DNA of 44,431 nt. Origin: Deltaproteobacteria bacterium CG_4_9_14_3_um_filter_63_12 (GTDB lineage: Bacteria > Myxococcota_A > Bradymonadia > UBA4248 > UM-FILTER-63-12). The stretch lies in assembly GCA_002789955.1 (NCBI GenBank), contig PFUG01000542.1:1-44431 (forward strand), written 5' to 3'. A program made the position numbers and the translations under genes. This document shows positions 1 through 8,432 of this stretch, piece by piece. The notes beneath the pieces were generated by a model. It was not told the DNA's origin, searched no databases, and was given only the letters and a program-made list of their open reading frames with translations. Within the stretch, counting starts at the first letter, position 1; each line of letters starts with the position of its first letter.

Positions 1-163
1 CGTTTGGCGCAAGCGTGAGGTCAAGGGGACGCAACTTAGAAATACAATCGCGAACTTATGCAATTAAGCACTAGACTACGTCTGGGACTTCGGCGCCGAC
101 GAGAACTACCTCATCATCTCCAGCGACCTCCTCGCCGAACACGGCATCGAGACCTTCGAGATC

Positions 164-2956
164 ATGACCGACGCCGCCAGAGAGAACTTCGCCCAGGCCG
201 TGCTCGCCAGCCTCGAAGAGGAAACAGGGCTGCTCGCCAGTCCAGAGGCACTGACGCTGCTGACGAACGTGCGCTCAAGTGGGCTCAAGACTGGGAGCGA
301 GCGCTGGATGCTGCGGCTCACCCAAGAGGACCTACGCCAGCTCTTTGATGACGGCGTCTGGGACGCTTGGCGAGCCGAGAACCTGGGCGAGGGCGGGGAT
401 TCTGAGGGAACGACTGCTGCAAACACCGATGGGCTCTCAGGTACGCAGTTGGACACCTACCGTCTGTTCGTCGAGGAGCTCGGGCTCCCATTCCACGACG
501 GCGATGAGCGTGCCATCACCCCTGGGGTGATGCACCTCATCGAGCAAATACATACTAACCCTTATCGTGACGAGATCCTCGATCACCTGCGCAGTGTGGC
601 CCCTCGAGCGACCGACCTCACGACTCAGAACCTCGAGAACGCCCTCAACGACATTGAGGTGGCCGCGGCCGCTACTGACGAGCTTTGGAAATCCGAGAAC
701 GACGACGAGGAGCTCACACAGGCCCCGGTCAACAACGAACCGGTCCAAGGCGTGTTCGAAGTCCCCAAGACCCCCGTCTTTGCCAAGCAAGGCGTCGACA
801 TCCGTTTCGAGCTGCTGAGCCACAGCGATGTTGCGGTGCAGCCCACCATCAGCGTCGAGTGGCAGATGAAGCTCGATGGCGCGGTGGTCAAGAGCTGGAT
901 GGACCAGTACTTCGACGCCAACCGCCCCCTGCAGACCTCCTTCGAGTTTCCAGAGCTCGGCGCCTACGAAGTCGTCGCAGTGGTCCACCACGAGCACTTC
1001 AAGCCCGCGGTTTTCCGGGAGCAGATGAAGGTCCTGCCCGCCCTCGAGAGGGCAACCTGGATGGGAATGGAGGTCGGGGAGATCGCAGAGATGCTGCTCG
1101 AGCTCAGCGATGGGCTCGTCACCGAGCTGCTCATGTTTCTCTGTGTCGAGGTTCCTGAGATCATCGCGGCGCTGATTCTGTACGTCTTCGCCGTGAACCA
1201 AGCCCTGCTGAGCGCGCTGTGCTGGACCATCGAGTGGCTCTACGACCATGCCTCCGAGGGCTGGGACCTGCTCGTCGAGGGCCTAGCCTCGCTCACCGCC
1301 GAGGATCTTGGCAGGTTTATTTCGGCGCTGGTTCCCTTGGTCCAGCTGCCAGTCATCGCCGCCCTTCTCGGAGCGTTGCTGCTCGCTGGACAAGACCAAC
1401 TCGTGCGTGAGGTCCTCGCGTGGATCAACCGAGACACGCTCGAGTACCTCATTTCAGGCGCGACCGATGTGCTCTACCCCATCTTCCTGTGGATCTTGGA
1501 CGAAGTTTGGCCACAGGGCTTCGGGGTCAGTGGGGCCTTGGGCGTCGGAGCGACGGTAGCGTTCTTCGATGGTGACGTGGACGAGTACGCCCACGCGCTC
1601 CGCACCTCCGAGACCGAGCTGACCTACCTCTGCACCCGCACGGGCTCCGTCGGACTCTCGGCGGGTGTGGGCGTCGAGACGCAGCTCGACAAAGGCAAAG
1701 CACGCGGCAAGAAGGACACGGGCGTTAACGCGGGCGCGACGGCGGACGCCGGGGCCCACGTCAAAGCCACCGAGCTGCACGAGTTCGTGTTCCCGGTGCT
1801 GACCAATCCCAGCGCCTTTGTTGGCTTCCTCGTAGAGCTTGTCGGTCTGACCGAGGTCGTCAATGCGGGGAGCGCCCTCTTTACCTCGCTGGCCGAGCTC
1901 AATCCGACGCAGTGGCAAACCCGGCAGAAGCTCGAGCTCGGCGGCGAGTTGACGGGGAGCGCCACGGCGGGCGTCAGGGCGACGACTGGAGGTTCTCAGA
2001 AAGAAGCCAAATGGGACCAGACCGAAGGCCGAGGGGACCTGGGTTCACCGAGTTGGTTCCAACGCGCCTTGGGCCTCAACGCAGGCGCCGATGTGTTTGC
2101 TCTGTTCGGCCAGGGTGTGGGCATCGAGCTCAACCACGTCAACCGCACGGCCAAGACCGCTGACATGGTGCTCTACGGTGAGGTCAACGCGGTGGTTGAA
2201 GCCGCCCTGAACGCGCCGGTCTTGGGCAACCTCATGCGCTTCGTGCCCAATCTTGATGGCGGCGTCGGAGTGCGGTTCAAGTGGCAGGTCACTGACATCG
2301 AACAGGAGCCAACCATCGGTGCGGGACCACAGGTCTCCTACTACTTCAAGACGGGCGACCTCGACACCTTCAATGCTGCGGCCACGGATATCGACTTCGA
2401 GCTCGACGATCCCACCGCGGTGACCAGCTACCGAGCCTTCATGGACAGCCTCCAAGCGGCGAGAATCCAGCGGCGCTTCCTGCTCGGGACAGGAATTGGC
2501 CGCACGTTCAACTTGAACCGCGTCTACCAGGAGAAATTTCAATCGAGGCTGAGTCAAGAGCAGAGAGACTTTGGACTCGACATCAGCGGCTTTGTGGAGC
2601 TGCTCATCACGCTCCCCAAGGACTCTGTGCGCGACCTGTTCCAGCAGTTCATGGACCTCGTGCAAGATCCCGCAGAAGCCTTCAGGAGTCTAGAGGCGCT
2701 GCTGTCTGGCTCTGTGCAGGAAAGCAACACCGCCGTCGAGGAGATCTACGACATCCTGACCAGCCATCTCGAGTGGGTGAAGCTCCGCGTGGACACCGCA
2801 CTTGGCGCCTCGGCGAGTGGGAAGGTGGGCGCGGGAGCCAAGGTCCGTGGGCGTGTGAATGCCAGCGCTGGAGTCGTCATGGAGGAGGACATCACCGAGC
2901 TCTTCGAGGGTAAGCCCCGCGAGCTCGCCGGGCTGCTCAACGGAGAGCAGGGTTGA
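164..2956 (+). CDS. Large protein of unknown function, glycine-rich C-terminal half
   Basis: I do not recognise this 930-residue protein. Residues 1-180 are acidic and helical. Residues about 195-292 look like an Ig/PKD-type beta sandwich, ending in GAYEVVAVVHHEHF. Three hydrophobic stretches follow at about 319-361, 382-409 and 427-449. After them come repeated glycine/alanine-rich amphipathic strands, such as SGALGVGATVAFF, VGLSAGVGVETQL, LELGGELTGSATAGV and GKVGAGAKVRGRVNASAGVV near the end, which suggest a beta-rich or membrane-inserting body. No signal peptide is visible at this ATG. The same frame is open back to a TAA at 65-67 and reads as plausible protein (WDFGADENYLIISSDLLAEH), but has no ATG, GTG or TTG there. 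The true start may therefore be lost, or the gene may be interrupted at its 5' end. It lies beside the BREX locus, but nothing in it ties it to BREX. Confidence 0.75.
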   Translation: MTDAARENFAQAVLASLEEETGLLASPEALTLLTNVRSSGLKTGSERWMLRLTQEDLRQLFDDGVWDAWRAENLGEGGDSEGTTAANTDGLSGTQLDTYRLFVEELGLPFHDGDERAITPGVMHLIEQIHTNPYRDEILDHLRSVAPRATDLTTQNLENALNDIEVAAAATDELWKSENDDEELTQAPVNNEPVQGVFEVPKTPVFAKQGVDIRFELLSHSDVAVQPTISVEWQMKLDGAVVKSWMDQYFDANRPLQTSFEFPELGAYEVVAVVHHEHFKPAVFREQMKVLPALERATWMGMEVGEIAEMLLELSDGLVTELLMFLCVEVPEIIAALILYVFAVNQALLSALCWTIEWLYDHASEGWDLLVEGLASLTAEDLGRFISALVPLVQLPVIAALLGALLLAGQDQLVREVLAWINRDTLEYLISGATDVLYPIFLWILDEVWPQGFGVSGALGVGATVAFFDGDVDEYAHALRTSETELTYLCTRTGSVGLSAGVGVETQLDKGKARGKKDTGVNAGATADAGAHVKATELHEFVFPVLTNPSAFVGFLVELVGLTEVVNAGSALFTSLAELNPTQWQTRQKLELGGELTGSATAGVRATTGGSQKEAKWDQTEGRGDLGSPSWFQRALGLNAGADVFALFGQGVGIELNHVNRTAKTADMVLYGEVNAVVEAALNAPVLGNLMRFVPNLDGGVGVRFKWQVTDIEQEPTIGAGPQVSYYFKTGDLDTFNAAATDIDFELDDPTAVTSYRAFMDSLQAARIQRRFLLGTGIGRTFNLNRVYQEKFQSRLSQEQRDFGLDISGFVELLITLPKDSVRDLFQQFMDLVQDPAEAFRSLEALLSGSVQESNTAVEEIYDILTSHLEWVKLRVDTALGASASGKVGAGAKVRGRVNASAGVVMEEDITELFEGKPRELAGLLNGEQG

Positions 2957-3131
2957 TGGAGCCGGAGACTCGTCGTCGGGTCTCCTGTTTCGTGTCCTCT
3001 CATTCCAACGGGTTCACACGAGAACCGCCCTCCCCTTCCAACCACGCAAACCCTTACAGAATATTGACCTGCGAGCCCTCCCCATCCCTTTTCTGTGCGC
3101 GACGACACCCCGCGAGCCGAGCTTCATAGCG

Positions 3132-3162
3132 CCCAGGCGAACTCGCCTGGGGGTTTTTGTTT
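3132..3162 (+). terminator. Rho-independent terminator
   Basis: A nine-base-pair perfect stem, CCCAGGCGA and TCGCCTGGG, is separated by only two bases, so the inner pairs will open. It is followed by GGTTTTTGTTT. It lies 175 bases after the stop of the 930-residue gene and faces the right way to end its transcript. Confidence 0.7.
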
Positions 3163-3228
3163 ACAAGACCCTCGTCGGCCATGCCGGCGGGGGTCTTGTC
3201 GATTTCCCCGCGGATTCGCGGGGGTTTG
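3163..3228. repeat. Two further hairpins stacked behind the terminator
   Basis: The first hairpin pairs ACAAGACCC (3163-3171) with GGGTCTTGT (3191-3199). The second pairs CCCCGCG (3206-3212) with CGCGGGG (3217-3223) over a GATT loop and is followed by GGTTT. With the terminator just upstream they form three consecutive stem-loops, each ending in G-rich then T-rich sequence. They may be extra terminators or an expanded repeat family. Confidence 0.5.
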
Positions 3229-3404
3229 CCTGGAGCGCGGGGCTGACGCCCTGCCCTGTCGGTGCTGTCAGCAAGAGCAGGAGACTCCCGTCTAGGGTCA
3301 GAATCTCGGAGGAGACTGAGCATGTTCACGCTCTCTGATGCCGCTGTGTGCACGATATTTGATGGACTGACCATTCGCGCCACGCAGGCGTGTTCATAAC
3401 CGAT

Positions 3405-3497
3405 GTTTCCTGTTTCCGTTTCCTTCGGGTCTAGAGGGCAGAAGGGATTTGGAAACAGCGGGGGCCGCGTTTCCTGTTTCCGTTTCCCTCGGGTCTA
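3405..3497 (+). repeat. 29-base direct repeat, two copies 64 bases apart, at the brxC breakpoint
   Basis: Copy one (3405-3433) and copy two (3469-3497) both read GTTTCCTGTTTCCGTTTCC, then T or C, then TCGGGTCTA, with one mismatch. GGAAAC near 3451 can also pair with the GTTTCC that opens copy two, so the spacer can fold into a hairpin. BREX-homologous coding sequence starts right after copy two (TATCTCCGCTCC). The repeat therefore sits exactly at the point where brxC has lost its 5' end. Confidence 0.75.
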
Positions 3498-6400
3498 AGT
3501 ATCTCCGCTCCAACCGGGAGCAGGAGCTGATGCGCAACCTGAACTTCCTCCGCGCGGTCGGAGAGTTCGCCAAGGGCTCGCGCTTCCGCTTCATCGCCGG
3601 TGTCCAGGAGAGCCTGTTCGACAACCCGCGCTTCCAGTTCGCGGCCGACAGCTGGCGGCGCGTCAAGGACCGCTTCGAGCAGATGCGCATTGCCCGCGAG
3701 GACGTCGCCCACGTCGTCGCCGAGCGACTCCTCAAGAAGGACGCCAAGCAGCAGGCGTTGGTCCGCGAGCACCTGACCAAGTTCGCTTCGCTCTACGGCA
3801 CGATGAACGAGCGCATGGACGAGTTCGTTCGGCTCTTCCCTGTGCATCCCGCCTATCTCGACACCTTCGAGCGGGTTTACGTCGCCGAGAAGCGCGAGGT
3901 GCTCAAGACCCTGAGCGCCGCCATTCGCCGCATGCTCACCGAGACCGTGCCGGCCGACGAGCCCGGGCTCATCGCCTACGACTCGTACTGGCAGAACTTG
4001 AAGGACAACCCGTCGTTCCGCTCGGTCCCGGAGATCCGCGACGTCATCGAGAAGGCCGACGTCCTCGAAGCACGCATCCAGCAAGCTTTCACCCGACCGC
4101 AGTACCGGCCAGCCGCCCTGCGCATCATCCACGCGCTCTCGGTGCACCGGCTCACGACCAGCGACATCTTCGCTCCCATCGGCGCGACCGCCGAAGAGCT
4201 GCGGGACGACCTCTGCGTGCTGCTGCCGTTGCCCGAGCGCGACGCGGAGTTCCTCAAGACGGTCGTCGAGACGGTGCTGCGTGAGATCGTCAAGACGGTG
4301 AGCGGGCAGTTCCTCTCGTTCAACCGCGAGAACGGTCAGTACTACCTTGACCTCAAGAAGGACATCGACTTCGACTCGCTGATCGACAAGCGGGCCGAGT
4401 CACTGAGCGACTCGCAGCTCGATCGGTACTACTTCGACGGCCTGCGCCGCGTCGTCCTCGAGGACCCGGAGGCGCCGCCCTACGTGTCCGGCTACCGGAT
4501 TTGGGAGCACGAGCTCGAATGGCGCGAGCGCAAGGCTGGCCGTAGCGGCTACCTCTTCTTCGGCGCGCCGAACGAGCGCTCCACCGCGCAGCCACCCCGC
4601 GACTTCTACATCTACTTCATCCAGCCGTTCGAGGCGCCGTACTTCAAGGACGAGCGGAAGTCGGACGAGGTGTTCTTCCGGCTCACCCAGCGCGATGACG
4701 AGTTCGATCGAGCGCTCAAGCTCTACGCGGGCGCGCGCGAGCTCGCGGCAACGGCGTCCGGCAGCAACAAGAAGATCTACGACGACAAGGCGCTCGAGCA
4801 CCTGCGCACGTTGACCCGCTGGCTCCAAGACAAGCTCACGACCGTCTACGAGATCACGCACCAGGGGAAGCCGCGCACCCTCGGCGAGCTGCTCCAGACC
4901 CTCTTCGCGCGCGCGCCGTCCCGTGGCGGCGTCCGAGACTACGTCGACGTGGCGGCGGCGGTGTCGCTCTCGACCCACTTCTCCGACACGGCGCCCGACT
5001 ACCCGATCTTCGACACACCGATCACGCGAGCGAATCGTAGCCAGGCTGCGCAGGACGCCCTCCGGTGGATCGCCGGCAGCGTCAAGAGCAAGCTCGGCGC
5101 CTCCGTCCTGGACGCGCTCGAGATGCTCGACGGCGACCAGCTCCGCCCCCGCGAGTCGCGCTACGCCAAGCACGTCATCGAGCAGCTCGGGGCCAAGGGC
5201 GAGGGCCAGGTCCTCAATCGGTCGGAGCTGGTGCAGGAGCATGCCGGCATCGAGTACTGGACCCGCTTCCGTCTCGAGCCCGAGTTCCTCGCTGTCGTAC
5301 TCGCTGGGCTCGTGCATAGCGGCGACGTCGTCCTGAGCATCACCGGCAAGAAGATCGACGCCGGGTCGATCGACCACTTCGCGAAGCTCGCCATGGGCGA
5401 CGTCGCGCAGTTCAAGCACCTCGAGCGGCCACGGGACCTGCCGCTTGGTGCCCTGCAGGAGCTGTTCGACCTGCTCGGCGTGCCGAAGGGCTTGATCGTC
5501 AACCCCGCCAAGCGTGACGACGCCGTGACCCAGCTTCAGGCGAAGGTCGCCGAGCTGGTCAACAAGGTCGTCCTCGCCCACGCGCACGTGTTGGACCTCA
5601 TCCTCTGGGGCAAGCCGATCCTGTCGGACCAGGAGCAGACCGAGTGGCGCCAGCGTCTCGGTGACCTGAAGCGCTTCCTCGAATCGCTCCAGGCATTCAA
5701 CACCGCGGGCAAGCTCAAGAGCTTCCCGCACGACGTGCCCACCATCCAGGCACAGCGGCCAGGCTTGGCGCTGGTGCGCGAGGTGGAGGAGCTCGTTGAG
5801 CTCGTCCAACAGGTGGGGCCGACGACGTCGTACCTCGGGAAGGCCGAGGCCGTGCTTCAGGCGGGCCACCCCTGGGTCGACCAGATGCGAGAGCGTCGTG
5901 GCGAGCTCATGACCAAAATCACGAGCCCCAAGCATCGCGCCGACTCGGGCTTCCAGCGCTCGCTCGGCCAGGCGCTGGCCGAGCTAAAGACCGCCTACCA
6001 GGGCGCGTACCTTGGAAGCCACGGCCAAGCACGCCTGGGCGCGACCGACGACCAGCGCAAGGCGCGGCTCGGCCAGGACCCTCGGCTCAAGCAGCTCCAG
6101 CAGCTGTCGACCGTCGAGATGATGCCGACACAGCAGCTTCGCGACTACCAGAACGCGCTCTTTGGGTTGAAGACGTGCTTCAGCCTCACCAAGCAGGACC
6201 TCGAGGCCGACCCGATCTGCCCCCACTGCGCCTTCCGCCCGGTGGAGGAGCCCTTCACGGGAACCAAGGTCGGCGACCGCATCCCGCAGCTCGATGGCGA
6301 ACTCGACGAGATGGTTCAGAGCTGGACGAACACGCTGCTCGGCAACCTCCAGGACCCGACGGTGGCCGGCAACATCGAACTTCTCGGGGCCGGCGACGGA

Positions 6401-6655
6401 CGCGACGCCGTCCAGACCTTCCTCGCCGAGAAGGGGCTGCCCGACCCGGTGAGCCCGGCCTTCGTCAAGGCGCTTCAGGAGGTCTTGAGCGGCCTCGAGA
6501 AGGTGGTGCTCACCGAGACGCGGCTGCGTTCGGCGCTCACCGAGGGTGGCGTGCCCTGCACGATGGGAGAGCTCAAGGAACGGTTCGAGAGCTTCGTCGC
6601 CGACGTCACCAAGGGCAAGGACCCGACGAAGGTGCGCTTCGTCGTGGAGCGCTGA
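3449..6655 (+). CDS. brxC: BREX type 3 protein BrxC (DUF6079 family), N-terminally truncated
   Basis: BrxC is the large P-loop ATPase of BREX phage defence. This frame matches the family from just behind the Walker B strand: family members carry DELLDYLRS-like sequence, and here only KYLRSNREQEL remains. It continues through LNFLRAVGEF, RFRFIAGVQESLFDNPRF and VKDRFEQMRI. Other family marks are VRLFPVHPAYLDTFERV, YLFFGAPNERSTAQPPRDF and a late PICPHCAFRP cysteine pair. The Walker A loop and the DE of Walker B, roughly the first 200 residues, are missing, so ATP hydrolysis is not expected. The TTG at 3449 starts inside repeat-derived sequence; the in-frame ATG at 3530 (MRNLNFLRA) is the likelier start if the product is made. 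The remaining frame has no stops. It overlaps the next gene as TGATG. No brxF is visible upstream. Confidence 0.85.
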   Translation: METAGAAFPVSVSLGSKYLRSNREQELMRNLNFLRAVGEFAKGSRFRFIAGVQESLFDNPRFQFAADSWRRVKDRFEQMRIAREDVAHVVAERLLKKDAKQQALVREHLTKFASLYGTMNERMDEFVRLFPVHPAYLDTFERVYVAEKREVLKTLSAAIRRMLTETVPADEPGLIAYDSYWQNLKDNPSFRSVPEIRDVIEKADVLEARIQQAFTRPQYRPAALRIIHALSVHRLTTSDIFAPIGATAEELRDDLCVLLPLPERDAEFLKTVVETVLREIVKTVSGQFLSFNRENGQYYLDLKKDIDFDSLIDKRAESLSDSQLDRYYFDGLRRVVLEDPEAPPYVSGYRIWEHELEWRERKAGRSGYLFFGAPNERSTAQPPRDFYIYFIQPFEAPYFKDERKSDEVFFRLTQRDDEFDRALKLYAGARELAATASGSNKKIYDDKALEHLRTLTRWLQDKLTTVYEITHQGKPRTLGELLQTLFARAPSRGGVRDYVDVAAAVSLSTHFSDTAPDYPIFDTPITRANRSQAAQDALRWIAGSVKSKLGASVLDALEMLDGDQLRPRESRYAKHVIEQLGAKGEGQVLNRSELVQEHAGIEYWTRFRLEPEFLAVVLAGLVHSGDVVLSITGKKIDAGSIDHFAKLAMGDVAQFKHLERPRDLPLGALQELFDLLGVPKGLIVNPAKRDDAVTQLQAKVAELVNKVVLAHAHVLDLILWGKPILSDQEQTEWRQRLGDLKRFLESLQAFNTAGKLKSFPHDVPTIQAQRPGLALVREVEELVELVQQVGPTTSYLGKAEAVLQAGHPWVDQMRERRGELMTKITSPKHRADSGFQRSLGQALAELKTAYQGAYLGSHGQARLGATDDQRKARLGQDPRLKQLQQLSTVEMMPTQQLRDYQNALFGLKTCFSLTKQDLEADPICPHCAFRPVEEPFTGTKVGDRIPQLDGELDEMVQSWTNTLLGNLQDPTVAGNIELLGAGDGRDAVQTFLAEKGLPDPVSPAFVKALQEVLSGLEKVVLTETRLRSALTEGGVPCTMGELKERFESFVADVTKGKDPTKVRFVVER

Positions 6656-7152
6656 TGACTGCAATGCCCGAGACGACTGCCGAACAATGGCCATTGCGCC
6701 GTGGGAGCCTCATCTACCCGTCGCCCGTTGCGATCGCGTGCGGTCGTGTGCTCCGTGCACGGAGTGCTGCCGAGCGAGTCAACGCGTGCCTGAAAGCGGC
6801 GGAGGTCCTCACCCGCTACCTCGCCGCGGTGGCGGTCGCGTCATTTGCGACGCGAGAGGATGATGCAGAGGCGAAACTCAGCGAGCTGAATGGCAACCTC
6901 TCGTTCGGCCATTTCCTGACGACCGTACAGGAAGTGGCGGCGGCCAAGGGGCAGCATCCGGCTTCACCCTTGCTCGCGCAGGGATTCAAGAAGACGAAGC
7001 GAAATCAGGACGTACTGCGCGGCAAGACGGACGCCGCGTTGGTGGCGCTGCTCGAGCTGCGCAACGACCTTGGGCACGAGCTACGGAACCTCGACGATGC
7101 CAAGGCGGCCGCGATCGAAGCGGCGCGCTCGCCGCTCGCGCAGCTAAGCTAA
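6655..7152 (+). CDS. HEPN-like small protein within the BREX operon
   Basis: This 165-residue, mainly alpha-helical protein starts at an ATG overlapping the brxC stop (TGATG) and ends overlapping the next ATG (TAATG), so it is translated as part of the operon. Residues 39-62 form a helix (AERVNACLKAAEVLTRYLAA). Near the C-terminus LELRNDLGHEL contains R136-N-D-L-G-H141, which fits the R-x(4-6)-H motif of HEPN RNases and HEPN-like helical-bundle proteins in defence islands. That is a motif match only, and a structural HEPN without nuclease activity is equally possible. It is not one of the standard BREX-3 genes (brxF, brxC, pglXI, brxHII, pglZ, brxA). Its coupling to the following ATPase-like gene suggests the two form one accessory module. 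Confidence 0.7.
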   Translation: MTAMPETTAEQWPLRRGSLIYPSPVAIACGRVLRARSAAERVNACLKAAEVLTRYLAAVAVASFATREDDAEAKLSELNGNLSFGHFLTTVQEVAAAKGQHPASPLLAQGFKKTKRNQDVLRGKTDAALVALLELRNDLGHELRNLDDAKAAAIEAARSPLAQLS

Positions 7153-8432
7153 TGGATGCACTGGACGGTGTCGAAGCGCTCCTGTCCAAGCCGCTATTCG
7201 TCGTAGAGAACCAGGAGTGGACTCGCGAGGCCCTCGTCGTTCGCCGCCTGCTGCTGATGGGAGAGTCGTCGGACCCCACTCCGCAGTTCATCAAGGTCGG
7301 ACACGACACGGGGGGAGTCGGGGCCACCGGTACGCCGTACCTCGCGATCAACAAGACGTGCCTGCAGCTTCCGCCCTGGCTGCTCTGGGGGATCGATCAC
7401 CGCAGGCAGAACTTCGCGCTGCTCTTTCTCGATGCTATCGAGGATGCAAGAGCGCGCTACTGCACGCTCGACGGGAGCGAGCAGCACCAAGGCGACGGGA
7501 TCGCGGCGACGATCCGAGAAGTCTACTCCGGTGCCCGTAGGCCGTCCGACACGGTCGTGCTGATCGATGGCCGGCACCTCGCGGGCGAGTGGGCCGAGAC
7601 CCGAAAGCACATTGAAGAGAGCGGACGCCGGCAGGATGGGCTCGTCGATTGGCACGCGTTCGACCCCGCCACGGTCAAGTGGTTCGCCGGACTCTTGGAG
7701 CCAGGCGCCGCGGACGCCCACGCGACGATTCGGGAGCGCCTGCTCGACGGGCGATTCCAGGTCGAGCCCGACGAGCTGCGCCAGCTTCGGCTGCTGTTTG
7801 GACGCCCCGCTTCCGTCCGGTCCGAGCTTCAGCGAGACGTGCTCGACCTTCGCGTCATCGACCCGACCACGCTGCGACCGTCGCAGCGGGATCTGGTGGA
7901 GTCCGCGAACCTCCTCGAGGCCCTGAAACGAGCCATCCGCTTCTTCGCCGCCCAGACCGGCATGGGAGAGGTCGCTCCCGAGGACCTGCGGAAGACCGAT
8001 GGATCCCTCGACTACATTACCCTCCGAGAGATCTTCGTGAACCAGGCGGTCCACCAAGACTACCGTGACTCGAGCGCGGCGGGTCAGATCGAGATCCATC
8101 CGAGCAAGGTGACCGTGTTCAACACGGGGTACTCGCTGGTGGCGCCCGAATAGCTCCTGGATGGCGGGAAGAGTCAGTCCCGCAATCCGCTGATCGCGCG
8201 CGCGCTTCGGTCCATTGGCTTTGCGGAGATCGCCGGGTCCGGCATTCGCGCCGTTCACCGTGCGTGCCAGCAGGCCCGGCGGAAGGCCCCGACGTTCGAG
8301 AGCGATAGGGCCGCCAACACCTTCGCCCTGACGCTCGACTGGTCTGAAGGTGCCGTGGAGGTCGACACGTACTGGCAGACGCTGGTTGGAGTCCATCGGA
8401 GGGGGCGTGGGCGTTCATCAAGGAGCACTTGA
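7152..8432 (+). pseudogene. ATP-binding RecG-like/AlbA-type protein, broken by an in-frame TAG and 3' deletion
   Basis: The first 333 codons read from an ATG coupled to the HEPN-like gene. I do not recognise residues 1-200 (LLSKPLFVVENQEWTRE and on). From about 265 the sequence matches the RecG-like ATP-binding domain (HATPase_c_4 type) of AlbA/Schlafen-like regulators, including LREIFVNQAVHQDYRD with N297 and H301. After TAG at 8151-8153 the same frame continues the family without a break: LLDGGKSQSRNPLIARAL, IGFAEIAGSGIRAVHR and ANTFALTLDW. The TAG is therefore a nonsense mutation inside the domain, not the natural end. Homology stops at about 8385-8400, where sequence in another frame becomes PglXI-like, so the expected C-terminal helix-turn-helix part is gone. 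The frame ends at TGA 8430-8432. Confidence 0.75.

Larger units (their letters stand above)
2957..3448. other. Intergenic junction between the 930-residue gene and the BREX remnant
   Basis: No gene is credible here; the short frames in it lack coding character. It holds three successive hairpins (3132-3228), of which the first is a good terminator, and the first copy of a 29-base direct repeat (3405-3433). BREX coding sequence begins abruptly just after the second copy of that repeat. The stretch therefore marks the edge of a deletion or insertion. Confidence 0.6.

Noticed and set aside
3054-3383. Frames across the three hairpins upstream of brxC
   Set aside because: They run through terminators and repeats and lack coding character.
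4400-5935. Long minus-strand frame (511 residues) inside brxC
   Set aside because: Leu/Glu/Arg-rich antisense translation typical of high-GC shadow frames; the plus strand matches DUF6079 throughout.
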